In this document: positions 1 through 5,875 of the stretch, in pieces | Position numbering within the stretch: position 1 is the first letter of the stretch | Layout: every line of letters begins with the position of its first letter | DNA from: Candidatus Sulfotelmatobacter sp. | Lineage (GTDB): Bacteria > Acidobacteriota > Terriglobia > Terriglobales > Acidobacteriaceae | Assembly (NCBI GenBank): GCA_030044775.1 | Contig: JASICF010000536.1 | Coordinates: 1-7,525 of the forward strand | Reading direction: 5' to 3' | DNA length: 7,525 nt | The notes under the pieces: generated by a model | The model's database searches: none | Told to the model about the DNA's origin: nothing | Seen by the model: only the letters and a program-made list of their open reading frames with translations | Translations under genes and position numbers: made by a program

Positions 1-2
1 GA

Positions 3-1415
3 ATTTCCCGTGCATTGGGAAGCGACTCGAAATACGACTTTCGTATCCGCCCACAGGCTTTGACCCGGCAAGAAGCTGTGCTCCAGGCTCTGACGCGCCA
101 TGCGCTTCAAATCGGAATAGGACAGATGATAGGTTTCGACCGCGCGCAAGAACTCGTACGTCAGGTCGGAGCGGTTGACGCCTTCGTCATCGGTTGCGAG
201 TGCAACGGGAACTCCATATTTCATGTAAACCGGGAGCGGGTGATCGTCGCCGCTGACGCCAAGAATGATGTCATTCGAGGTCAAGCAGATTTCGACCAGG
301 ATGTTGCGCTCGGCCATTTCGTGCAGCAGCGCGATTGGATCTTTTTCATTCATGACGTCGACGCCGTGGCCGATACGCTCGGCGTGGCCGCGGTCGATGG
401 AAGAGCGAATGTGGAAGGTGAGTTCGTCGGGTGGGACGAGCGGGATTGCAAGTTCGCCGGCATGCAATGCGATGTGCACCTTGGGATAAACGCTGTGCAG
501 ATAGTCGAGCATGGCCATGTGCTGGTTGAAATCGTGAATGGGCACGTACCAGTCTTCCGCCATGACCATGTTCAGCCCGACAAATTTCGGATCGGAGGAA
601 GCCAGCTCGAAACCGAGCAGCATTTGGGTGAAGACGACAGGCAGAGGCAGGCCGCGCAGAACCTGATAAAGATAGCGGACGGTTACGGAGCACCCGGGAG
701 CGGCATCGGGTGTGCCGCATTTCATGATTTCGCGGGCGCGGGAATCGTCGGCAGCAAGCCGCTGGCTTGTCTGAGCGGCAAGATCCTTGATTCCGGCAGC
801 GAAGAGCGCGTCGCGCATCTTCGCGTAGTCGGAAGTCCAATCGATTTTCTTGGCTAGGTCAATCGCTCCGCCGCCATCGGCGGTGTGCATGTATTCGACG
901 TATTGAAGATGGTCGGCACCGGCGCGGTCGGTTGCGGCGGCGATGTCTTCGGCGACGTGCGTGTGCGACGCGAGAAAGAATTTATCGAACGTGGCGAAGA
1001 AGTGATCGTGGCCGGATTCGTTACCGGGGTTCCAGTTGCGCATCGACCAGGCATCGATGAGCTGGTTGTAAAGCAGTTGATCGCCATAAGCACAGCGGGC
1101 CGCGGGCTTCGCAGTGTAGCTGGCGCAGGAATCGTCGCAAGGCGGAGCGAGGAGGTGCGAAGAAGTGCGGTCGGCGCAGAGATTGCCATCGGCGGCGAAA
1201 TCGATGAAGTCTTCGGCGTAGACCGCGCCATCGAGGTGATTGTGCAGGTCGGCGCCTTTGGGCATGTCACGCAGGAAAGGCAGAAGCAACTGCGGCTGCT
1301 TGCGAATGGAATCGAAGTAGCGAGCGGTGCGCTGTTCGACATTCTGCGCGGCAGCGAACGAGGTGAGCAGTAGATAAACCAGGCAACGGCGCAATGCGCG
1401 TGCGATAAATGGCAC
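3..1415 (-). CDS. Secreted adenosine deaminase, ADGF/ADA2-like (3' end outside window)
   Basis: The product is predicted to hydrolyse adenosine or deoxyadenosine to inosine and ammonia, probably outside the cytoplasm. The frame is open from a GTG at 1415 to the left edge (471 codons, no stop in the window). GGAGG lies 7 nt before the GTG and fixes the start. Residues 1-23 form a signal peptide: two arginines at 9-10, a hydrophobic stretch, then AAA before Q24. The metal-dependent deaminase residues are present: LHNHLDG (H58, H60) after the ADGF-like MPKGADLH, HAGE at 318-321, RIGHG with H350, SND, and TDDEG with D409/D410. The usual DDPG is DDEG here. An insertion at about 80-108 carries four cysteines (C80, C93, C97, C108), and two more follow in the middle of the protein, which suits disulfides in an exported enzyme. 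Family and fold are well supported; substrate range is inferred. Other frames here give only arginine-rich shadow translations. Confidence 0.9.
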   Translation of the reverse strand, partial: MPFIARALRRCLVYLLLTSFAAAQNVEQRTARYFDSIRKQPQLLLPFLRDMPKGADLHNHLDGAVYAEDFIDFAADGNLCADRTSSHLLAPPCDDSCASYTAKPAARCAYGDQLLYNQLIDAWSMRNWNPGNESGHDHFFATFDKFFLASHTHVAEDIAAATDRAGADHLQYVEYMHTADGGGAIDLAKKIDWTSDYAKMRDALFAAGIKDLAAQTSQRLAADDSRAREIMKCGTPDAAPGCSVTVRYLYQVLRGLPLPVVFTQMLLGFELASSDPKFVGLNMVMAEDWYVPIHDFNQHMAMLDYLHSVYPKVHIALHAGELAIPLVPPDELTFHIRSSIDRGHAERIGHGVDVMNEKDPIALLHEMAERNILVEICLTSNDIILGVSGDDHPLPVYMKYGVPVALATDDEGVNRSDLTYEFLRAVETYHLSYSDLKRMARQSLEHSFLPGQSLWADTKVVFRVASQCTGN

Positions 1416-1583
1416 GAACGAGCCTCCGGATGAATGATCAGGATACAGAAATGGAATTGTAACGGGTTCGAGGCTCGGTCCGAGATGTTATTCGACGCGC
1501 GGTGCGCAGGGCTGCGGTATGAGATCCCTCGCTCCGCCTGGAGAAAACGGCTGCGCTCGGGATGACGCCGTACGGAATCGAAA
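1416..1583. other. Intergenic spacer with leader of the deaminase gene and a repeat copy
   Basis: This 168-bp spacer lies between the end of the GAF gene and the start of the deaminase gene, both on the minus strand. It holds the deaminase ribosome-binding site (GGAGG on the minus strand, about 1423-1427) and a degenerate repeat element at about 1518-1566. A TATCCT hexamer on the minus strand near 1441-1446 could be part of a -10 element, but I found no good -35 partner, so no promoter is called. Confidence 0.5.
1518..1566. repeat. Degenerate dispersed palindromic repeat
   Basis: The segment reads GAGATCCCTCGCTCC, then a short hairpin-forming stretch, then CGCTCGGGATGACG. It shares the layout of the units at 6851-6943 and 7147-7208: an (A)G(R)T(T/C)CCTC head, a variable palindromic middle and a (T)CGG(G/A)ATGAC tail. 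The element therefore occurs at least four times in 7.5 kb, always between genes. Dispersed repeats of this kind are often seen in acidobacterial genomes. No transposase for them is visible here. Confidence 0.5.
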
Positions 1584-2489
1584 TTACTTCCGGCCGCGCC
1601 ACTGTTTTTCTTCGCACTCGACGCAGAGCTTGCGTCCCGGCGAGATCGGGAAACCGCAGGCCTGGCACTTGCGAAGATTTCTCAAGGTCGGCGGGATTAC
1701 GGGAGAGGGGACGGCGTCTGAAACAGCGCCGGTGCGGGGGGCGGACCAGAAACGCGGTTTCTTTGCTTGCGTGGCGGTCTTTTCTGCCGGCGATAGCGAT
1801 GTCTTTTGCGACTCCGCTTCAGCAACGAGATTGTCCGGCGATGCCGGCCGCGCTTCCTGAGCCGCGACGACGCCCTCCGGAACGATGCGCCTGGTGACAC
1901 GAGTGGGGTGAATATGAATACGGGTCACCGGATGCTTCTCTGCGCGGACTGGATCGGGCTGCGGTAAAGGGTGTGTCGCAAGCGAAAACTTGATCGAGAG
2001 TTCGACCATGCCGCTCAGACGCTGCAAGGCCGAGATATCGCCTTCATCAAAAGCATGAGATTTGCCGGAAAAAAGTTCGAAGACTCCAACCGGTCTGCCT
2101 TCGCTCAAAACCGGCATGACAAGAACGGAGGCAATGCCGAGCCGGGCGCAGGCCTGAGCGTCTACGCGAGCGTCGTTTTTGGCATCATCACAGCGCTGGA
2201 GCTGACGGGTGCGGATGCTCGCTCCAGAAAGCCCATGCTCCAGCGAAAGCAGAGCGCCGAGCTGCGGCGAGATGGAGCCGACGCTGGCACGACAAAGCAA
2301 GTCCTGATGTTCGGCGCGGAGCAAAGCGATGGCCGCGCCACCGGCGCCAGTGATGTATTCGGCGCGATCGGCCAATAGCTGGAGAGCAGCATCGAGATCA
2401 AGGGAGGCCAGTTCGGCGACGGACTGGCTGACATCATGATGAATGCCTCGCGGCCGGGTTTCAGATGGAGCGGAGACCGTTGGGTTCAT
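1584..2489 (-). CDS. GAF-domain protein with C-terminal zinc ribbon
   Basis: A 301-residue protein, probably cytoplasmic since no signal peptide or membrane segment is visible. Residues about 22-170 form a GAF domain: a helical start (VAELASLDLDAALQLLADRA), a core strand GGAAIALL, and the typical end ASVLVMPVLSEGRPVGVFEL followed by a long helix. GAF domains bind small ligands or mediate dimerisation, but the ligand cannot be read from sequence. Residues about 175-270 are a proline-, alanine- and charge-rich linker, probably disordered. Residues 275-292 form a zinc ribbon, CxxC-x10-CxxC (C275, C278, C289, C292), ending in a basic tail. The start ATG lies 9 nt after the stop of the RNase H-like gene and has no clear Shine-Dalgarno sequence (GGCGGG lies too far upstream), so translation is probably coupled. 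No output domain (kinase, GGDEF, HTH) is present. The specific role is unknown. Confidence 0.85.
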   Translation of the reverse strand: MNPTVSAPSETRPRGIHHDVSQSVAELASLDLDAALQLLADRAEYITGAGGAAIALLRAEHQDLLCRASVGSISPQLGALLSLEHGLSGASIRTRQLQRCDDAKNDARVDAQACARLGIASVLVMPVLSEGRPVGVFELFSGKSHAFDEGDISALQRLSGMVELSIKFSLATHPLPQPDPVRAEKHPVTRIHIHPTRVTRRIVPEGVVAAQEARPASPDNLVAEAESQKTSLSPAEKTATQAKKPRFWSAPRTGAVSDAVPSPVIPPTLRNLRKCQACGFPISPGRKLCVECEEKQWRGRK

Positions 2490-2498
2490 GTTCGGAGG

Positions 2499-2897
2499 CT
2501 ACACCCGCCGGCGCACGGCGCTGTTGGCCAGCTGATTGGCTTCGACATTATCCTCGCGGGGAACATGCGAAATAGAAAAGATGAGTGCGCGGGCTAGCTT
2601 GCGGCAGGTCCAGTGCAGAGAATAAAGGCGCGAGCTGCGGCAAAAGTACTCGCCACGCATCTGGCGAACGACCACCTGGGAATCCGAATAGACGTGCAGG
2701 GCTTTGGCCTTGAGGGAAACCGCTAACTGCAGAGCTTCGAGCAGAGCCATGTACTCGGCGACGTTATTATCCTGGTGGCCAATCCATTTGGCGATGCGAA
2801 TGGGACCGCTTTCGCATCCATCAATCACTACCCCAATGCCGGATGGCCCGGGATTTCCCAGAGAGCCACCATCCACATGGGCCACGAGTTCTGACAT
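2499..2897 (-). CDS. RNase HI-like protein (RVT_3/RNase H fold), altered fourth active-site residue
   Basis: A 132-residue single-domain RNase H-fold protein; the family cuts the RNA strand of RNA-DNA hybrids. Motifs in order: HVDGGSLGNPGPSGIG (D9), NNVAEYMALLEAL (E48), VYSDSQVVVRQM (D72) and HVPREDNVEANQLAN. The family usually has AD-x-LA in the last motif, with a fourth catalytic Asp; here it is Asn121 (codon AAT). The first three carboxylates are intact, so activity may be kept but reduced or altered. I chose ATG 2897 over an in-frame GTG at 2945 because homology starts right after it and AAGAGAAG lies 5 nt upstream; the extra 16 residues from 2945 look non-conserved. It is the first gene of a probable two-gene operon with the GAF protein. 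It lacks the hybrid-binding domain of long RNase HI types and is similar in length to the short RNase HI-like proteins. Confidence 0.87.
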   Translation of the reverse strand: MSELVAHVDGGSLGNPGPSGIGVVIDGCESGPIRIAKWIGHQDNNVAEYMALLEALQLAVSLKAKALHVYSDSQVVVRQMRGEYFCRSSRLYSLHWTCRKLARALIFSISHVPREDNVEANQLANSAVRRRV

Positions 2898-3183
2898 CAA
2901 CGCTTCTCTTAAGTGCTTAACGTGCGAGTGCCTAACAGCGACCACTTAAATCTATTGTTCGCTTTAATTTGCGTAACTGCTGCGTCGCTTTTCAAGGGCG
3001 GTTTCCGGCTGGCTCCGAAGGCGAGCGACTCACAGGCGCTAGGAGCAAGATGCGCTCATAATTCTGCGCCGTCAAGACGATTTTGTGGTTCGGCGCGGGA
3101 TTTAATCCACAAGCGGGGCTGTGCATTCCTCTGTGAAAATCAGCACCGAAACCGGAACGAATTTTAATAAGTTGTCAATTGAG

Positions 3184-3245
3184 AATAGTTTGCGTCGTCG
3201 GTTATGCACAGGTTCCACGACCTGTGTTGCACCAATAGTTTGCGT
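3184..3245. repeat. 12-bp direct repeat flanking a 7-bp-stem inverted repeat
   Basis: AATAGTTTGCGT occurs exactly at 3184-3195 and 3234-3245, a 50-bp period. Between the copies is a perfect inverted repeat: CACAGGT (3207-3213), a 6-nt loop TCCACG, and ACCTGTG (3220-3226). The arms can be extended by TGCA-type bases if a small bulge is allowed. The layout suits an operator, a recombination or insertion-element end, or the target of a past insertion. The sequence does not decide between these. Confidence 0.6.
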
Positions 3246-3272
3246 TGACTTCTGACATTACTTTGGTAAGGT
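3245..3272 (+). promoter_or_regulatory. Possible weak promoter before the structured RNA
   Basis: TTGACT at 3245-3250 is a 5/6 match to the -35 consensus. Sixteen bases later TAAGGT (3267-3272) keeps only the first two and last bases of a -10 hexamer. A start would fall close to 3279, near the first base of the intron-like RNA at 3276. If used, it would transcribe the structured segment. The -10 is poor and the coincidence may be chance. Confidence 0.25.
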
Positions 3273-3275
3273 TGG

Positions 3276-3515
3276 GTGCGTCGACGGTCGAAAGGGTGAG
3301 CGAATTAAAAACTTGCTGACCCGAAGTAGGCTGGGTGATCAGCCAAGCGGGGCAACTCGCAGGGCAGCCAAACCTGAAAAAACCGACTGGTTCTGCGAGG
3401 AGCAGCCGGGGTTTGGGACTGTGAAAACAGTGATCGCATCAAGGGGCTGTGACGGTACATGCGTCCACGCTGTTGGCTCCCTCGCAGGAGTTGACGGCTA
3501 GAGCATAACCAAAGT
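3276..3515 (+). ncRNA. Structured RNA, probable group II intron domain I fragment
   Basis: The segment begins with GTGCG, the consensus 5' end of group II introns, and folds by eye into a run of hairpins. Stems are 3294-3301/3315-3322 (one G-G mismatch); GGCTG/CAGCC at 3329-3344; GCGGG-GCAA-CTCGC at 3347-3360 with a GNRA loop; a seven-pair closing stem CCAAACC/GGTTTGG (3368-3374/3410-3416) around two small hairpins (AACC/GGTT and CTGC/GCAG); and ACTGT-GAAA-ACAGT at 3418-3431. The order GTGCG, GGGGCAACTC, CCAAACCTG, GGTTTGGGAC, GTGAAAAC, then GGCTAGAGCATAACC near 3496-3510 resembles bacterial group II intron domain I as I remember it. No reverse transcriptase/maturase frame and no domain V hairpin follow, so it would be a truncated, inactive copy. 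A stand-alone ncRNA of another class is the main alternative. The 3' limit is approximate. Confidence 0.5.
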
Positions 3516-3615
3516 CACGGCCCTTTCAATTTCTGCTGGTATCTCTCTGCTCTCTTCGTTGAATTTGGTCTCCACTCTTCGAGTCGATCCACGCTAACAG
3601 CCGTTCGGTGGTGTA

Positions 3616-4137
3616 TCAGTTTGAATTTTCCTCTTTCTTGAACACGCGTTTTGCCACTTCTAGGAGCCGACGTAGCAGATTCTCCCGCTGGGGTGATGGG
3701 CGCTCTTCTGCTTGCGCTTCGAGAATATGAATTATACGGCCAATAATTTCAGCCATATGTCTTTCTAGGCGATTCATGGATTCAGTGAGATCCATGTGCT
3801 CGGTAACGACCCTAGCAATAGAGTTGAGATGAAAAAGTGTCAGTCCGTACACAATACCGAATGTATGGAAGCACATATCCAGCATTAACGAGACAGTCAC
3901 CGGCTTAGGGCGTCGGATGTCCTCGTAATAAAGGACGAAGATGTTAGGCAAGACGATAAGCAACAGCGGAAAGTATGGAGATACCGCGAATCGCAGCCAT
4001 CCCGGTATTCGTTCCTTCGGGTGGTTTGTTTCTGGGCTAGCTTTGGGTTTCCTTTTCCATCCTGCAACTGCAGGCATCAGGGGTGCAGTCAGAGTGCTGA
4101 TGATTACTGCTATCGTCAGCCAATGGTCAACGGTCAT
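3616..4137 (-). CDS. Orphan three-helix membrane protein with C-terminal amphipathic helices
   Basis: I do not recognise a family. From ATG 4137 the product is 173 residues with three likely membrane helices: about 6-26, 54-71 and 82-104 (the last contains D87 and H91). The loop at about 28-48 is charged and proline-rich. The C-terminal third is a charged helical region: 113-143 may form a coiled coil (LTESMNRLERHMAEIIGRII), and 152-168 is basic and amphipathic. The frame stays open upstream to 4335, but that part overlaps the transposase remnant and looks random. ATG 4137 has AGAGAG just upstream and a TATAAT at 4171-4176. Base composition looks less GC-rich than the flanking genes, and mobile-element debris lies on both sides, which suggests horizontal gain. 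Coding potential is supported by well-formed membrane helices over an intact frame. Confidence 0.65.
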   Translation of the reverse strand: MTVDHWLTIAVIISTLTAPLMPAVAGWKRKPKASPETNHPKERIPGWLRFAVSPYFPLLLIVLPNIFVLYYEDIRRPKPVTVSLMLDMCFHTFGIVYGLTLFHLNSIARVVTEHMDLTESMNRLERHMAEIIGRIIHILEAQAEERPSPQRENLLRRLLEVAKRVFKKEENSN

Positions 4138-4170
4138 ATACTCTCTATTCGCACCGCATAAAGAGTAGGG

Positions 4171-4176
4171 ATTATA
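4171..4176 (-). promoter_or_regulatory. Possible -10 element for the orphan membrane protein gene
   Basis: TATAAT reads on the minus strand, 33 nt before the ATG at 4137, and would give a leader of about 27 nt. The -35 position (around 4194-4199) reads GCCTTA, a poor match, so the promoter is incomplete by consensus. It lies just past the stop codon of the transposase remnant. Confidence 0.35.
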
Positions 4177-4190
4177 CCGCTGAACTCTTT

Positions 4191-4345
4191 CTATAAGGCC
4201 CGCGTTTTGCTGGTTTCGGCATATAGCATCGTCACGATTTCCCCAAGACTCCAAACGTGATCGCTCAAACCAGCGGCCATGCTTGGCGTGATTCGCAGCG
4301 TCTTGTGGATTCGCGCGTAATTGTAATAGACACAAACTGATACAC
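4191..4345 (-). pseudogene. C-terminal remnant of a DDE-type transposase
   Basis: Minus-strand translation ending at the TAG at 4191-4193 gives YYNYARIHKTLRITPSMAAG, then LSDHVWSLGEIVTMLYAE and a short tail. The pattern (H/Y)YN(Y/F)xRIHKTLRxTPxMAAGxxDHVW is the C-terminal end of a common soil-bacterial IS transposase (DDE type, often annotated IS1-like; exact family uncertain). Only about 50 codons remain. The DDE catalytic core and the N-terminal DNA-binding part are absent, and the in-frame sequence above about 4345 is unrelated. The right breakpoint is therefore near 4345, just before the promoter of the HAF-repeat gene. No terminal inverted repeats or target duplication could be picked out by eye. 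Confidence 0.75.
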
Positions 4346-4364
4346 TACCAGCCGTTCTTCCCGC

Positions 4365-4393
4365 TTGACCTGCGCAGTAAACGGGCGGATAAT
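4365..4393 (+). promoter_or_regulatory. Sigma70-like promoter for the HAF-repeat gene
   Basis: TTGACC (4365-4370, 5/6) and GATAAT (4388-4393, 5/6) are separated by exactly 17 bp. The predicted start is near 4400, leaving a leader of about 114 nt before the ATG at 4514. It is the best promoter match in the window. It lies only about 20 bp beyond the transposase remnant, so it may be native to the gene or have arrived with the element. Confidence 0.6.
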
Positions 4394-4513
4394 TTGCGCG
4401 TTCCGAATCGCCCACGAATTGCCCCTGCTGGGCATTCGAGCTGTTTCCCAAAGCCGGTCACGTTTCCCAGCGCGACTCCCGTCCGTCGATCTTTTTTGAA
4501 TCGAGGTGTCACC

Positions 4514-5524
4514 ATGGCAGGCAGTAAGCAATTCGCAATTTGGGCCGCAGCCTTCCTGATGTTTTGCCCGTCCGCAACCGGACAACACTATCGGATCACA
4601 GACCTGGGAACATTCCCAGGAGGGAAAGTCAGCGAGGGAAACGCGATCAACGTTTTGGGTCAGATAGCCGGTTATGCGCGTTTCTCGAACTATAACGCCG
4701 ACGCCGTTTTGTGGACCGAACAAGAGGGCTTGATCGATCTCGGGGCGATCCAGCCGCAGAACTTCAGCGTGGCGCAAGCCATCAACTCTCTTGGGCAATT
4801 GGCGGGGTATTCCGACTACAACGAACTCGAAGCCGAGCATGCCATTCTGTGGAGCGGGGGAAAACTTCACGATTTGGGAACTCTGCCCGGAGGATCGTTA
4901 AGCGAGGCGAACGGGATCAACGACCAAAGTGAAGTTGCCGGGTTCTCCAACGGCGCCGGTATCGAGCCGCACGCGTTCCTCTGGACGCTCGAGAACGGTA
5001 TGCGCGATTTAGGGACTCTTTCCGGGGGATATTACAGCCAGGGATTGGCGATCAATGTCCTGGGACAAGTTACCGGATTTTCGAACGCCGCTGACGGGCA
5101 GTGGCGCGGTTTCATCTGGTCGCGATCGCTGGGCATGCAGGCGCTGCCGAACCTGCCGGGTTCATCAAGCGCTTCGGCCAACGGAATCAACGATGCGGGC
5201 GAAGCTTGCGGCGGAACCGGTAGCGACGCTGTTCTGTGGCACAACGATCCCGATCACACGGTGGAAAGCCTGGGAGTGCTGCCCGGCCAGAGCTGGAGCA
5301 CCGCATTCGGCATGAACGATGTCGGCGAGGTAGTTGGCTGGTCCGGATTCATCGCTTTTATCTGGAGCCGGGAGACTGGCATGGAAGACTTGAACTCGCT
5401 GATTCCCGCCCACTCGGGCTGGACTTTAACGCAGGCCAATAGCATCAATCTGCGCGGAGAAATCACGGGCCAAGGCACTATCAATGGTGAGCAACACGGC
5501 TTTCTTTTGACTCCAGTCGAGTGA
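4514..5524 (+). CDS. Secreted HAF-repeat protein
   Basis: A 336-residue exported protein. ATG 4514 is chosen because GAGG lies 7 nt upstream and it yields a clean signal peptide (about 1-23: lysine at 5, hydrophobic AIWAAAFLMF, cleavage near SATG/QHY). An in-frame ATG at 4394 would bury the signal peptide behind 40 arginine- and proline-rich residues and is rejected. The mature part is about seven HAF-type repeats of 45-50 residues, each reading roughly DLGTLPGG-x-S-x-ANGIND-x-GEVAGFS followed by a variable stretch ending HAFLWS. Examples are DLGTFPGGKVSEGNAINVLG and DLGTLPGGSLSEANGINDQS. Such repeats probably fold as a beta-propeller-like or solenoid extracellular domain, and their function is not established. 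The family is common in acidobacteria and some proteobacteria. No LPXTG or PEP-CTERM sorting signal is present at the C-terminus, so release from the cell or periplasmic location is likely. Confidence 0.9.
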   Translation: MAGSKQFAIWAAAFLMFCPSATGQHYRITDLGTFPGGKVSEGNAINVLGQIAGYARFSNYNADAVLWTEQEGLIDLGAIQPQNFSVAQAINSLGQLAGYSDYNELEAEHAILWSGGKLHDLGTLPGGSLSEANGINDQSEVAGFSNGAGIEPHAFLWTLENGMRDLGTLSGGYYSQGLAINVLGQVTGFSNAADGQWRGFIWSRSLGMQALPNLPGSSSASANGINDAGEACGGTGSDAVLWHNDPDHTVESLGVLPGQSWSTAFGMNDVGEVVGWSGFIAFIWSRETGMEDLNSLIPAHSGWTLTQANSINLRGEITGQGTINGEQHGFLLTPVE

Positions 5525-5542
5525 CGGCAGCGGCTCGTATCG

Positions 5543-5815
5543 TCAAGCGGCCGCGTCTCCGACGATCATTTCGTCGACATAGCACCACATCCAGGTTTCT
5601 CCGGGCTCAATCGAGCGCATGACGGGATGGTTCGAATGGCGAAAGTGTTTGGTGGCATGCTTGTTTTTCGACGAATCACAGCAGCCGACGTTGCCGCACT
5701 CCATGCACAAACGCAAGTGCACCCATGTGTCGCCCATCTTTACGCATTCTTCGCAGACATGAGTGTCGGTGTTTGTGATCTTGATTTGATTGAGATGATG
5801 GCATTTTTTTGACAT
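5543..5815 (-). CDS. UBP-type zinc-finger protein
   Basis: A 90-residue protein that is essentially one zf-UBP (ubiquitin-hydrolase-type) zinc finger. Visible ligands are C5 and H7 at the start, CEEC (C21, C24), CMEC (C37, C40), C45 in GNVGCCDSSKNKHATKHF, and H53, H57 and H63 in HFRHSNHPV, followed by the typical tryptophan-rich WMWCYVDE. In eukaryotes this domain binds ubiquitin C-termini. Bacterial single-domain versions have no known partner, and none can be inferred here. GGGAGA lies about 6 nt before the ATG, which fixes the start. The gene is convergent with the HAF-repeat gene (18 bp between stops) and lies 60 bp downstream of the DUF5996 gene on the same strand, so co-transcription is possible. 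Confidence 0.9.
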   Translation of the reverse strand: MSKKCHHLNQIKITNTDTHVCEECVKMGDTWVHLRLCMECGNVGCCDSSKNKHATKHFRHSNHPVMRSIEPGETWMWCYVDEMIVGDAAA

Positions 5816-5875
5816 TCGATTTCTCCCGATTCCGTCATCATTGCGGTTCTGTCATTGTGAGCGAAACACCGTGAT
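5816..5875. other. Short spacer with a possible degenerate repeat fragment
   Basis: The 60-bp gap between the DUF5996 and zinc-finger genes holds the GGGAGA ribosome-binding site of the latter (minus strand). At about 5849-5867 it has CTGTCATTGTGAGCGAAAC, which resembles the GTCATTCTGAGCGAA core of dispersed acidobacterial repeats. Too little remains for a firm call. Confidence 0.3.

Larger units (their letters stand above)
2898..3275. other. Gene-free stretch upstream of the RNase H gene
   Basis: No credible coding region. An 84-codon plus-strand reading frame at 2913-3167 has unremarkable composition and no recognisable motif, and it overlaps the RNase H leader, so I do not call it. The stretch should contain the promoter of the RNase H/GAF pair on the minus strand, but no confident -35/-10 pair is visible. 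Near its right end are a direct-repeat/inverted-repeat cluster (3184-3245) and a possible plus-strand promoter just before the intron-like RNA. Confidence 0.5.

Noticed and set aside
15..857. 280-codon plus-strand frame
   Set aside because: It is antisense to the deaminase gene, whose minus-strand frame shows all family motifs; the plus-strand product has no recognisable domain.
346..1342. Two minus-strand frames (346-840 and 854-1342) starting with ATG
   Set aside because: They are out of phase with the deaminase frame and give arginine- or serine/threonine-rich strings typical of shadow frames.
2886..2950. TTAAGCACTTAA near-palindrome and further TTAAGTG copies at the RNase H leader
   Set aside because: Short A/T-rich arms and imprecise spacing; could be an operator but support is too weak to list.
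3202..3210. TTATGCACA, a match to the DnaA-box consensus, with nearby TTAATCCACA
   Set aside because: A single good match without an AT-rich unwinding region or dnaA/dnaN neighbours is not evidence of an origin.
3313..3501. 62-codon plus-strand frame
   Set aside because: It lies wholly within the hairpin-rich RNA, no ribosome-binding site is seen and the product matches nothing known to me.
5525..5542. Terminator between the convergent HAF-repeat and zinc-finger genes
   Set aside because: The 18-bp gap has no GC-rich stem followed by a T-run on either strand.
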